29,082 bases of DNA from Vulcanimicrobiota bacterium (GTDB lineage Bacteria; Vulcanimicrobiota; Vulcanimicrobiia; Vulcanimicrobiales; Vulcanimicrobiaceae): NCBI GenBank assembly GCA_030038335.1, contig JASHPC010000045.1, forward strand, positions 1 to 29,082, given 5' to 3'. A program made the position numbers and the translations under genes. Numbering within the stretch: position 1 is the stretch's first letter; each line of letters begins with the position of its first letter. The notes under the pieces were generated by a model, which was not told the origin of the DNA, did no database searches, and was given only the letters and a program-made list of their open reading frames with translations. Shown piece by piece: positions 13,857-21,370 of the stretch.

Positions 13857-15979
13857 TGCGGCAGAAGCGTTAGGCGCTCACGCGCGGACGCCTCCACGGC
13901 TGCGCGCGAGTATGGCAATGGCTGCAACGTTCCGGTGATCCAGGCCTTTGCTTCATCGGTATAGTGCGCGGAACCCGGCTCACCGGACTCACCTTCAGGA
14001 ATCGAGATGCCGCCCGCATCCCAGTTCCCCATATCCCACACGGCGCGAAAGCTCTGCGAAACGCTCGCTGATTGTACGTGTATCGTGAAGTTGTCGCCGT
14101 CACCGGGGAACGTGACGCCGTTGAGAAAGCCCACGCCGATTGAGGCGAGCGGGTGGAGCGGCGTCATGGCGCCGGTGACGCTCCACGGAACGAGGTCGTT
14201 GGCGCTGTTCGTCGCGGCAAAACCGAATGCCGATGGAAGGTTTTCGTAAAAGCGCGCGCTGCGTTCTTCGATGAGCGCCTCGCTCATGCGCTGGAGGTTA
14301 CCGTTCGTGAGCGAGACTTGCGCGCGGTATGCAACAGTTGCCGCTCGAGAGCCCGGCGAATAACGGCCATCCCAACTTCTCAGCGCGTTGACGAGTGCAC
14401 CGTGCCGGGCGCTTCGCGCTCTCCACACGGGCCTGCGAAGCTCATCGAGCGTGATACGAACGAGGTCGCGCTCCGGCAGCGAGAGCGTATCCATCTGCAT
14501 CTGCGAGAAGTAGGCGACGTCATAGCGGGAGCGAGCCTTGAGCAGTTGCGCGATGCGATACGCGCGATACGGCGGCGCGAACTCGGCGCTGAGGCGGTAC
14601 GGATAGCCGGGGCCGTACATCTTGTTGTTCGCCGTCCAGACGATTGCCGTTCGAGACGGCGCGACGCGCGGGAGGCGATCGAAGGGAACGTCGGAATACG
14701 TGCGCGCTAGATCGCTCGCGGGGTGGATGCCGCGAGCCCAGAGCGGGTCGTCGGGTATGTCTCCCGCGAGCTGATACGCTACGCGACCGCTCGTGTCGGC
14801 GATGACGAAATTCTGTGTCGGTCCAGGATAGTTCCGGAGCGCACGCAGCGCATCTTGCATCGAGTTTGCGCGGTCGAGACCGTCGAACGCGAGAAACGGC
14901 GAGATCGGATTGTCGTACGCGTCCCAGCGCACGAGCAGAAACGTTCCACTTCCGCTTCCGGCGACGACGCCGAAGTCGCGAGCGTCGCGATAATACTCTC
15001 GCCGTACGCTTCGACCGAAGCGTACGTGAAACGTCTCCGTGACGACGTTCGCTTTGCTGAGACACGCTGGAATCGAGCTTGATGCGTTCGGATTGCTCGC
15101 GCACGGCGGAGCGAACACTGATAGCGACGTTACCGTTCCGTTCGTTGCTCCCCACGCGACGCGATCGTTGTGTCCGAGAAGCACGCCAGGCACGCCGGCA
15201 AACGTCGCGCCCGCAACGTGAAATCCGGGATAGCGAATGTCGACGAGATACCAAACGCCAGGCATGCCTGGCGGCAGATGCGGATCGTTCGCTAAGAGCG
15301 CGCGTCCGGTCAGCGTGTGCGCCGCACCCGCGGCCCATTCGTTGCTACCGACCGTCGGCGGTCTGCCGAGGAAAGCAATGGACGGAAGGCATTGCGGCGT
15401 CTCAGAGATACGCGCAAGACCTTCGGTGACCGGCGCGTCGTAGCACGGATCCGTCAATGGATGCGATGTGGGATTGACGTCGCTTCGAATGCTGCGCGCG
15501 AGGATGTCATTCCATGTGTCGGTCAGCGAGAGCACGATGCCGAATCCGGAGACGAGCGAAGCTTGCGGCGTCCACGGCTTGGGACGATAGAGCAGAATCC
15601 GAAACTCTACGGGCAGAGGCTGCGTTCGCATGGCGGCGTTCACGCCATCTGCGAACGCTTGCAGATTCTCTTGATAGCGGTGCGGCAGACGTGCCCACTC
15701 CGCCGCCGCGATGCTCTCGACGGGAACCATCCTCGCCGTCTCGTCCGCCCGGAGCGTCGCTTTGCCGAAGATTTCCGAGAGATGACCGCTCACGGCGCGA
15801 CGCGTGACATCCATCTGAAAAAGGCGGTCGCAGCCTTGAACGAATCCTTCCGCAAAGTATGCGTCGTGCTCGTTACGTGCCTCGATATGAGGAACGCCCC
15901 GCGCGTCGCGTACGATCGTAACCGGCTGCAAGACGCCAAGACCTGAAATCGAGCCGGACGTCTGCGCAACGGCACGCAT
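13853..15979 (-). CDS. Penicillin acylase family (S45) Ntn-hydrolase
   Basis: It is a self-processing amidase of the penicillin/cephalosporin/acyl-homoserine-lactone acylase family. From ATG 15979 there are 708 residues. The N-terminal block VTIVRDARGVPHIEARNEHDAYFAEGFVQGCDRLFQMD is the family hallmark. The catalytic N-terminal Ser of the beta chain is Ser212 in V-G-S-N-E-W, and LLANDPHLPPGMPGVWY and WGATNG follow as expected. Natural substrates could be acyl-homoserine lactones or other amides. Oddity: the 30 codons before the ATG (15980-16069) read as a basic stretch plus a hydrophobic anchor, as other S45 enzymes have, yet contain no ATG, GTG or TTG. The true start is therefore unclear. 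Confidence 0.92.
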   Translation of the reverse strand: MRAVAQTSGSISGLGVLQPVTIVRDARGVPHIEARNEHDAYFAEGFVQGCDRLFQMDVTRRAVSGHLSEIFGKATLRADETARMVPVESIAAAEWARLPHRYQENLQAFADGVNAAMRTQPLPVEFRILLYRPKPWTPQASLVSGFGIVLSLTDTWNDILARSIRSDVNPTSHPLTDPCYDAPVTEGLARISETPQCLPSIAFLGRPPTVGSNEWAAGAAHTLTGRALLANDPHLPPGMPGVWYLVDIRYPGFHVAGATFAGVPGVLLGHNDRVAWGATNGTVTSLSVFAPPCASNPNASSSIPACLSKANVVTETFHVRFGRSVRREYYRDARDFGVVAGSGSGTFLLVRWDAYDNPISPFLAFDGLDRANSMQDALRALRNYPGPTQNFVIADTSGRVAYQLAGDIPDDPLWARGIHPASDLARTYSDVPFDRLPRVAPSRTAIVWTANNKMYGPGYPYRLSAEFAPPYRAYRIAQLLKARSRYDVAYFSQMQMDTLSLPERDLVRITLDELRRPVWRARSARHGALVNALRSWDGRYSPGSRAATVAYRAQVSLTNGNLQRMSEALIEERSARFYENLPSAFGFAATNSANDLVPWSVTGAMTPLHPLASIGVGFLNGVTFPGDGDNFTIHVQSASVSQSFRAVWDMGNWDAGGISIPEGESGEPGSAHYTDEAKAWITGTLQPLPYSRAAVEASARERLTLLPQ

Positions 15980-16064
15980 TCCGGCAAGAACGTTTATGGC
16001 GTAGGCGGCGAGTACCAGAACGATCGCGAGCGCGACGATGCCCGCGACGCGCGCGATGCGCGTT

Positions 16065-16370
16065 CTACGCGTCGACGTAGATGTCGTCCCCGTCGATACG
16101 AACCGGGAACGTCATGACCGGCGTTACAGCCGGAAGGGTCAGCGCCTGTCCCGTGCGCACGTCGAAGGTTGCACCATGACGTGGGCAGACGATGCAGTGC
16201 CCTTCGAGATCTCCCTGATCCAGAGGGCCTCCGTCGTGCGTACAGACGTCTTCGATCGCGTAAATCGAGCCCTCGGCGTTGCAGAGCATCAACTCCGTCC
16301 CGCCGGCATCGACGACCTTCGTTGTTCCCGCGGGAACGTCTGAAACGCGGGCGACTAGATACTCGCTCAT
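16065..16370 (-). CDS. Rieske [2Fe-2S] ferredoxin
   Basis: The 101-residue protein is a soluble Rieske ferredoxin of the dioxygenase-type or NirD-like group. Both cluster ligands pairs are present: C43-T-H45 in CTHDGGPL and C62-P-R-H65 in CPRHGATFD, with the usual 16-residue gap. It has no membrane segment and no disulfide cysteines, unlike bc1-type Rieske proteins. ATG 16370 lies 48 bp after the sufB stop. SUF operons often include such a ferredoxin as an electron carrier or scaffold partner, which fits its place here. Confidence 0.95.
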   Translation of the reverse strand: MSEYLVARVSDVPAGTTKVVDAGGTELMLCNAEGSIYAIEDVCTHDGGPLDQGDLEGHCIVCPRHGATFDVRTGQALTLPAVTPVMTFPVRIDGDDIYVDA

Positions 16371-16418
16371 GATTGCGCTCCTACGACGACGGAGCTATGT
16401 TGTCATCCCGCGAGTGTA

Positions 16419-17837
16419 CTAGCCGACGGCGCCTTCCATCTCCATCTTGACGAGCCGGTTGAGCTCGACGGCGTACTCCATCGGAAGCTCCTTCACGAAG
16501 AAGTCGAAGAAGCCGTTGACGATCAACGCGACGGCGTCGGCCTCTGAGAGTCCGCGACTCATCGCGTAGAAAAGTTGATCCTCGCCGATCTTGCTCACCG
16601 AGGCCTCGTGCTCGACGGTCGAACGCTGCTCGTGGATCTTCATCGTCGGCTTCGTGTCGCTCGACGACTCCTCGTCCATGATGAGCGCGTCGCATCGTAC
16701 GCGAGTCTTCGCACCAACAGCGCCTGGGTGGATTTCGACGAGACCGCGATACGTCGTCTTGCCGCCGTGCGCGCTCACCGATTTATTCGTAATCACCGAG
16801 GTCGTGTTCGGCGCGGCGTGGATCGCCTTCGCGCCGGCATCCTGATGCTGGCCGTCGCCGGCAAATGCCATCGAAAGAATCTCGCCGCGAGCCCCTTCAC
16901 CCATGAGATAGATCGAAGGGTATTTCATCGTGAGGCGCGAGCCGATGTTGCCGTCGACCCATTCCACGGTCGCATTACGATGCGCGTACGCGCGCTTCGT
17001 CACGAGGTTGAAGATGTTGCGATACCAATTCTGAATTGTCGTGTAGCGGATCGAGGCATCGTCGAGCGCCACGAGCTCGACGACGGCGCTATGCAGCGAC
17101 GACGTCGAGAACTTCGGCGCGGTGCAGCCCTCGATGTAGTGCACCTTGGAGCCCTTGTCCGCGATGATGAGCGTGCGCTCGAACTGGCCCATGTTCTCCG
17201 CGTTGATGCGGAAGTAGGCCTGGAGCGGCATCTTCACCTCGACGCCCGGCGGGACGTAGATGAACGACCCTCCCGACCAGACAGCCGAGTTGAGAGCGGC
17301 AAACTTGTTGTCGCCCGGAGGAATGACGGTCGCAAAATACTTGCGGACGATCTCGGGGTAGAGCTTCACCGCCGAGTCCATGTCGCAGAAAAGGACGCCC
17401 TGCGCCTCCAGCTCCTTGCTGACGTTGTGGTAGACGACTTCCGACTCGTACTGCGCCGAGACGCCGGCGAGGAACTTGCGCTCGGCCTCAGGGATGCCGA
17501 GACGATCGAAGGTGCGCTTGATGTCGTCGGGGACGTCGTCCCAGTTCTGCTCGGTTCGCTCCGTCGACTTGACGTAGTAGTGAATGTCGCTGAAGTCGAT
17601 CTCGCCCAGGCGTGCCGTATCACCCCACGTCGGCATCGGCTTGCTTGCGAAAATCTCAAAAGCGGCCAAGCGGAAGTCTCGCATCCACTCCGGTTCGTCC
17701 TTCATCGCGCTGATGCGCTCGACGATCTCGCGCGTCAGGCCTTTATCGGACTTGAAAACGTAGTTCTCGGGATCGTGGAAACCGTGCCGGTACTCCTCGA
17801 GAAGCTCGCTTGGTGAGACTTTCACATCTGTGGCCAT
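16419..17837 (-). CDS. sufB: Fe-S cluster assembly protein SufB
   Basis: SufB is the scaffold subunit of the SufBCD complex that builds Fe-S clusters. From ATG 17837 there are 472 residues, the normal length; the open frame to 18269 is a chance extension. Landmarks: [16 protein letters not shown] near the N-terminus, [60 protein letters not shown] and the tail [24 protein letters not shown]. The C-terminal sequence [13 protein letters not shown] matches the Bacillus-type variant rather than the E. coli type. sufC, sufD and sufS are absent from the window, so this sufB stands alone with a Rieske gene. Confidence 0.97.
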   Translation of the reverse strand: MATDVKVSPSELLEEYRHGFHDPENYVFKSDKGLTREIVERISAMKDEPEWMRDFRLAAFEIFASKPMPTWGDTARLGEIDFSDIHYYVKSTERTEQNWDDVPDDIKRTFDRLGIPEAERKFLAGVSAQYESEVVYHNVSKELEAQGVLFCDMDSAVKLYPEIVRKYFATVIPPGDNKFAALNSAVWSGGSFIYVPPGVEVKMPLQAYFRINAENMGQFERTLIIADKGSKVHYIEGCTAPKFSTSSLHSAVVELVALDDASIRYTTIQNWYRNIFNLVTKRAYAHRNATVEWVDGNIGSRLTMKYPSIYLMGEGARGEILSMAFAGDGQHQDAGAKAIHAAPNTTSVITNKSVSAHGGKTTYRGLVEIHPGAVGAKTRVRCDALIMDEESSSDTKPTMKIHEQRSTVEHEASVSKIGEDQLFYAMSRGLSEADAVALIVNGFFDFFVKELPMEYAVELNRLVKMEMEGAVG

Positions 17838-17846
17838 CGCTCTGTG

Positions 17847-17875
17847 AGCGTACCCCTCACTTGGGACTAAGTCAA
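17847..17875 (-). promoter_or_regulatory. Candidate sufB promoter
   Basis: On the minus strand, TTGACT (17875-17870) and TACGCT (17852-17847) are 17 bp apart. The -10 is weak and lies only 9 bp before ATG 17837, which would give a nearly leaderless message. The -35 overlaps the palindrome GACTAAGTC (17865-17873), a possible regulator half-site. Confidence 0.35.
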
Positions 17876-17916
17876 GATTGTGAAGCAGGAACTTGGAAAT
17901 GCCTTCGCGCGTACTC

Positions 17917-17945
17917 TTTACACGCGCCACCGTGGGGGTTATGAT
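17917..17945 (+). promoter_or_regulatory. Sigma-70-type promoter for the speD-gcvPB operon
   Basis: -35 TTTACA (17917-17922) and -10 TATGAT (17940-17945), each one base off consensus, with a 17-bp spacer. The expected start is near 17952, leaving a leader of about 190 nt before speD. Confidence 0.7.
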
Positions 17946-17951
17946 TGCGCG

Positions 17952-18144
17952 GAACCTGCGGCTATTCGCAGGTCGACGGTCGTGGGGAAGGCGCGCCCTT
18001 TCGCGCCATCGCGACGAGTCGCTCGCGCACCGAGAAACGCGCCGGCAAGAGTTCGTCGATAGGTCGGGGACGTGACTGCACAGCAGGCGCCAGCCGACGA
18101 AGTCCGGAGGTGGGACCCCCCAGGGGCACGAGGAGACCAATAAA
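17952..18144 (+). ncRNA. Structured 5' leader of speD, candidate cis-regulatory RNA
   Basis: No protein frame is convincing here, but several helices are. P1: ACCTGCG (17954-17960) with CGCAGGT (17967-17973). P2 is a composite stem: CGAC (17974-17977) with GTCG (18018-18021), then GTCGT (17979-17983) with GCGAC (18011-18015), then GGCGCG (17990-17995) with CGCGCC (18002-18007). P3: TTCGTCG (18052-18058) with CGACGAA (18095-18101), enclosing a small CTGC-ACA-GCAG hairpin at 18076-18086. GTCGG (18063-18067) can alternatively pair with CCGAC (18094-18098), excluding P3. The last 40 nt are C/G-rich and end in AGGAG. I could not match it to a known riboswitch class. Confidence 0.45.
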
Positions 18145-18558
18145 TTGAAGGCACTCGGTACCCATATCATTTGTGAGCTCTCTGGCTGCGACCAGATGGT
18201 GCTCACGGATGTCGAGGCAGTCCGCGACATGATGATCGGAGCGGCAAACGCCGCTCGAGCCACGGTCATGGAAGTCGCGTTTCATCGATTCGAACCCCAA
18301 GGCGTGTCAGGAGTCGTGGTCTTGGCCGAATCGCATATTTCCATCCACACATGGCCGGAGCTTGGTTATGCGGCCATGGATTTCTACACGTGCGGCGAGC
18401 ATACCGACCCTTGGCTGGCATGCGAGTACGCAGCCAAGGCCCTATCCGCACAGAGCACGATCACCTCGGAAGTCAAGCGCGGTGTACTGCAGTCCTCTGA
18501 CTGCCGGTTCACGCACGTCTTGACGCGCGACCACGATACCACCGTTCTCTCCGCCTAG
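18145..18558 (+). CDS. speD: S-adenosylmethionine decarboxylase proenzyme (prokaryotic type)
   Basis: It makes decarboxylated AdoMet, the aminopropyl donor for spermidine. The 137 residues match the Thermotoga/Bacillus class 1B enzyme. The self-cleavage site is E62-S63 in [13 protein letters not shown], which creates the pyruvoyl group on Ser63. The auxiliary residues His68 and Cys83 sit in the canonical spacing ([18 protein letters not shown]). The start is TTG 18145 with AGGAG at 18131-18135 as ribosome-binding site; there is no better start in frame. The downstream gene is its pathway partner speE. Confidence 0.96.
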   Translation: MKALGTHIICELSGCDQMVLTDVEAVRDMMIGAANAARATVMEVAFHRFEPQGVSGVVVLAESHISIHTWPELGYAAMDFYTCGEHTDPWLACEYAAKALSAQSTITSEVKRGVLQSSDCRFTHVLTRDHDTTVLSA

Positions 18559-18573
18559 AACCTTGTCTTAGAT

Positions 18574-19461
18574 TTGCCGAAAACCGAGCACTGGGGATGG
18601 TACGTCGAGCGGTTTGCTCCGACGGAAGAGCATCATCACGCAATCGGACGCGTGCTCTATAGCGGCCGCTCCGATTTTCAACAGATCGCCATCATCGAAA
18701 CCGAGGTTTTCGGCAAGATGCTCATCCTCGACGGCGACACCCAAAGTTCCGAGCGCGACGAGCACGTCTATCACGAGACGCTCGTTCATCCGGCGCTCGC
18801 TGCCGCAGCCGATCGTTCGAACGTTCTGATTCTGGGTGGTGGCGAAGGCGCCACGCTGCGCGAGGTGTTGCGGCGGCCGGACGTGCGGCTCTGCACGATG
18901 GTCGATATCGACGGACTCGTCGTGGACCTTGCGAAGCGCTATCTTCCCGAGTGGTCCGATGGGGCTTTCGACGATCCGCGCGCGCGCGTCATCATTGGCG
19001 ACGCGCTCGCCTACCTGCGCGACGACCGCGAGGCGTATGGCGCGATCTTGTCAGATCTGACGGAGCCGCTGCCGGATTCCCCGAGTCACCCACTCTTCAA
19101 CGATGCGGTGTTTTCGCTCGTCAAGACACGGCTCGCGCCGGGAGGCATCTACGCGCTGCAAGCGTCGACCGCGGCGATTCACAATGCGGCGCTGCATTGT
19201 AAGATGGCGCGAACGCTGAGAAAGCACTTTCGTTACGTGCGCTCGTTCTTCACGCACGTGCCGGCGTTCGACACGGACTGGGCATTCTTGGCGTGCAGCG
19301 ACACCGTCGACGTCGCGTCGACTCCGGCAGAACGTATCGGCGAATACTGCGCCGGCCTTCGCGGAACGAGCGCGTTTTACGACGCTGAGACGCACCGCCG
19401 GCTCTTCGCGCTGCCTCTTTATCTGCGACGAATGCTCGCCGAGGAAGGCGAGGTCTTCTGA
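18574..19461 (+). CDS. speE: Spermidine synthase / polyamine aminopropyltransferase
   Basis: It transfers the aminopropyl group from decarboxylated AdoMet to putrescine or a related amine. The 295 residues have an N-terminal beta domain (GRSDFQQIAIIETEVFGKMLILDGDTQSSERDEHVYHETLVHPAL) and a Rossmann-like domain. The latter shows VLILGGGEGATLREVL, an acidic D-I-D after the second strand, and the active-site segment LSDLTEPLPDSPSHPLFN. The DLTEP version (rather than D-S-T/S-D-P) resembles thermospermine or broader-specificity synthases, so the product may not be plain spermidine. The start is TTG 18574, 15 bp after speD, without a clear ribosome-binding site; it is the only usual start before the conserved region. 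Confidence 0.93.
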   Translation: MPKTEHWGWYVERFAPTEEHHHAIGRVLYSGRSDFQQIAIIETEVFGKMLILDGDTQSSERDEHVYHETLVHPALAAAADRSNVLILGGGEGATLREVLRRPDVRLCTMVDIDGLVVDLAKRYLPEWSDGAFDDPRARVIIGDALAYLRDDREAYGAILSDLTEPLPDSPSHPLFNDAVFSLVKTRLAPGGIYALQASTAAIHNAALHCKMARTLRKHFRYVRSFFTHVPAFDTDWAFLACSDTVDVASTPAERIGEYCAGLRGTSAFYDAETHRRLFALPLYLRRMLAEEGEVF

Positions 19462-19463
19462 TC

Positions 19464-19892
19464 GTGGACAGACACGACGCCGTCCGTCAATGGGAGAAGC
19501 AGAAGAGTCACTTCGTCGCGCTTCTCGATCTCTCGCTCGAGCATGTCGAGAAGGGAAAGGCGGTCATGCGCATGCCGTGGCGGTCGGAGATATCCAACGG
19601 CACGGGCGCCGTGCACGGCGGCGCGATCGTCAGCCTGTGCGATACCGTCTTCTACATCGCGCTCGCGTCGATCTACGGTCGCGATCAAGATACGACAACA
19701 GTGGCGCTGCAATGCAACTTCCTTGCGCCCGCACTGCCGCCGCACGACCTCCTGGCCGAAGCGACCGTTCTGCGCGCCGGGAGGCGCATCTGTTACGGCG
19801 AAGTCCACGTCCGCAGCGGCGAGAAGCTCGTCGCGCACGCAACGCTGAACTTCCTCAACACGTACGCGGAAGAGAAACCGAAGAAAGCATGA
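19464..19892 (+). CDS. Hotdog-fold thioesterase (PaaI-like)
   Basis: The 142-residue protein is a single hotdog domain. Its central segment, SNGTGAVHGGAIVSLCDTVFYIAL, carries the H-G-G-A motif and helix of PaaI/YbgC-type acyl-CoA thioesterases. Strands TVALQCNFLAPA and LLAEATVLRAGRRICYGEVHVRSG follow in order. The physiological acyl-CoA is not predictable. Start GTG 19464 is 2 bp after the speE stop, with GAGG about 10 bp upstream, and the stop overlaps gcvT (ATGA). Placement inside a polyamine and glycine cleavage operon is unusual. Confidence 0.88.
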   Translation: MDRHDAVRQWEKQKSHFVALLDLSLEHVEKGKAVMRMPWRSEISNGTGAVHGGAIVSLCDTVFYIALASIYGRDQDTTTVALQCNFLAPALPPHDLLAEATVLRAGRRICYGEVHVRSGEKLVAHATLNFLNTYAEEKPKKA

Positions 19893-20989
19893 ACCAGACG
19901 GCGCGGCGCACTGCGCTCTACGACGAACATCGCAAGCTCGGAGGCCGCATGGTCGAGTTCGGCGGATTCGAGATGCCGGTGCAGTACGCCGGAGTACTCA
20001 AGGAGCATGACGCCGTGCGCAAGCGGGCCGGCCTCTTCGACCTTTCGCACATGGGACAGTTCCGCCTGAGCGGTGAGCGCGTCGCCGAGTGGGCAGACAC
20101 GTTGACCACCAACGCCGTCGCGACGATGAAACCGCTTCAGGCACGCTACAACCTGTTTTGCAACGAGCGCGGGGGAACGCACGACGACACGATCTTTTAT
20201 CGCCTCGCTGACGACCGTTGGCTGCTCGTCGTCAACGCGTCCAACGCAGAGAAGATGTGGTCGATCGTCTCCGGGCATCCTGGAGGCGTACATGCAGAAA
20301 ACCGTCACGGCGAGGACGCGCTCGTCGCGATTCAAGGGCCGATGTCGGTCGCGATGCTGCAGCCGCACGTCGACGTCGACCTCGCCTCGATGCGCTATTA
20401 TTTCTGCGAGCAGACGGAGGTCGAAGGCATTCCTGCGGTCATTGCGCGCACCGGGTACACGGGCGAGGACGGGTTCGAGCTCTTCGTCGACGGCGCGTAC
20501 GCATCCAACGTCTGGAACGCGCTGCTGCGAGCACATGCACGTGACGGCCTCGAGCCGTGTGGTCTGGGAGCGCGGGACGTCCTGCGTTTGGAAGCCGGAA
20601 TGCCGCTCTACGGTCACGAGCTAACGGAGGAGATTACTCCGCTTCAAGGCGGCCAAGCGTGGGCGGTCAAGCTTTCGAAGCCGCAGTTCATCGGGCGGGA
20701 AGCGCTCGCCGAGCAGACGCAGCGCGACGAGCATCCGCGAATCGCCGGCATCCTCATGAGCGGCAGGGCGCCCGCGCGCGAGGGGTACGCAGTCTTCTTG
20801 GCGGAGCGGCGCGTTGGCGAGATACGAAGCGGTTCGTTCGCGCCGTCGGTCGACGGAGGAGCGAACATCGCTACCGCGTTGCTCGAACGCGATGCCGCAA
20901 CCGTTGGGACCGCGCTCGTGGTCGAGATTCGTGGCGCGCGGCACGACGCGCACGTCGTACCACTGCCATTTTACAAGAGGAGTCGTTAG
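19889..20989 (+). CDS. gcvT: Glycine cleavage system T protein (aminomethyltransferase)
   Basis: It moves the methylene group from the H-protein lipoyl arm to tetrahydrofolate, releasing ammonia. The 366 residues from ATG 19889 (ATGA overlap with the thioesterase) start with TALYDEHRKLGGRMVEFGGFEMPVQYAGVLKEH. They include FDLSHMGQFRLSG, the folate-site ARTGYTGEDGFELF, the region GLGARDVLRLEAGMPLYGHEL and the C-terminal barrel with EIRSGSFAP. All family blocks are in place and the length is normal. The open frame extends upstream to 19490, but only from 19889 is it T protein. Confidence 0.97.
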   Translation: MNQTARRTALYDEHRKLGGRMVEFGGFEMPVQYAGVLKEHDAVRKRAGLFDLSHMGQFRLSGERVAEWADTLTTNAVATMKPLQARYNLFCNERGGTHDDTIFYRLADDRWLLVVNASNAEKMWSIVSGHPGGVHAENRHGEDALVAIQGPMSVAMLQPHVDVDLASMRYYFCEQTEVEGIPAVIARTGYTGEDGFELFVDGAYASNVWNALLRAHARDGLEPCGLGARDVLRLEAGMPLYGHELTEEITPLQGGQAWAVKLSKPQFIGREALAEQTQRDEHPRIAGILMSGRAPAREGYAVFLAERRVGEIRSGSFAPSVDGGANIATALLERDAATVGTALVVEIRGARHDAHVVPLPFYKRSR

Positions 20990-21369
20990 TGGCGCAGCCC
21001 GAGCAATTGCTCTATAGCAAAGAACACGAATGGGTTCGCATTGAAGGCGATCATGCCGTCGTCGGCATCACCGAGTACGCGCAACATTCGTTAGGCGACA
21101 TCGTCTACGTGGAGCTTCCGAAAGTCGGGACGCATGTCCGGCAGTTCACGAATATCGGCGTCGTCGAGTCGGTAAAAGCGGTTTCGGATCTCTTCACGCC
21201 GATCTCCGGCGAAGTCGTCCAGATCAACGACGCTCTCGAAACGGATCCGGCAGCAGTCAATCGCGATCCCTACGGTGACGGGTGGTTCCTCCGCCTGAAG
21301 CTGGCGGACACGAGCGAGCAGAAGAACCTCCTCAACGCTCGCGACTACGAAAAGCTCGTCGCAGAGTAG
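20989..21369 (+). CDS. gcvH: Glycine cleavage system H protein
   Basis: It is the lipoyl carrier that shuttles the aminomethyl group between P, T and L proteins. The 126 residues from GTG 20989 overlap the last base of the gcvT stop, with AAGAGGAG as a strong ribosome-binding site. The lipoylated residue is Lys63 in GVVESVKAVSDLFTPISGEV, flanked by SLGDIVYVELPKVG and DPYGDGWFLRLKL. No lipoyl synthase or L protein gene is in the window. Confidence 0.97.
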   Translation: MAQPEQLLYSKEHEWVRIEGDHAVVGITEYAQHSLGDIVYVELPKVGTHVRQFTNIGVVESVKAVSDLFTPISGEVVQINDALETDPAAVNRDPYGDGWFLRLKLADTSEQKNLLNARDYEKLVAE

Positions 21370-21370
21370 C

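Noticed and set aside
16575..17816. A 413-codon plus-strand frame opposite sufB
   Set aside because: It is fully antisense to sufB, with Arg/Asp/Val-rich composition and no recognisable motif; sufB is unambiguous.
18048..18144. Possible SRP RNA or ZTP riboswitch because of GTCCGGAGG and CCCCAGGGGCA segments
   Set aside because: The surrounding conserved core of either RNA is not present in order; the resemblance is limited to short GC-rich words.
19440..19900. Search for a glycine riboswitch before gcvT
   Set aside because: gcvT overlaps the upstream thioesterase stop, leaving no untranslated leader.
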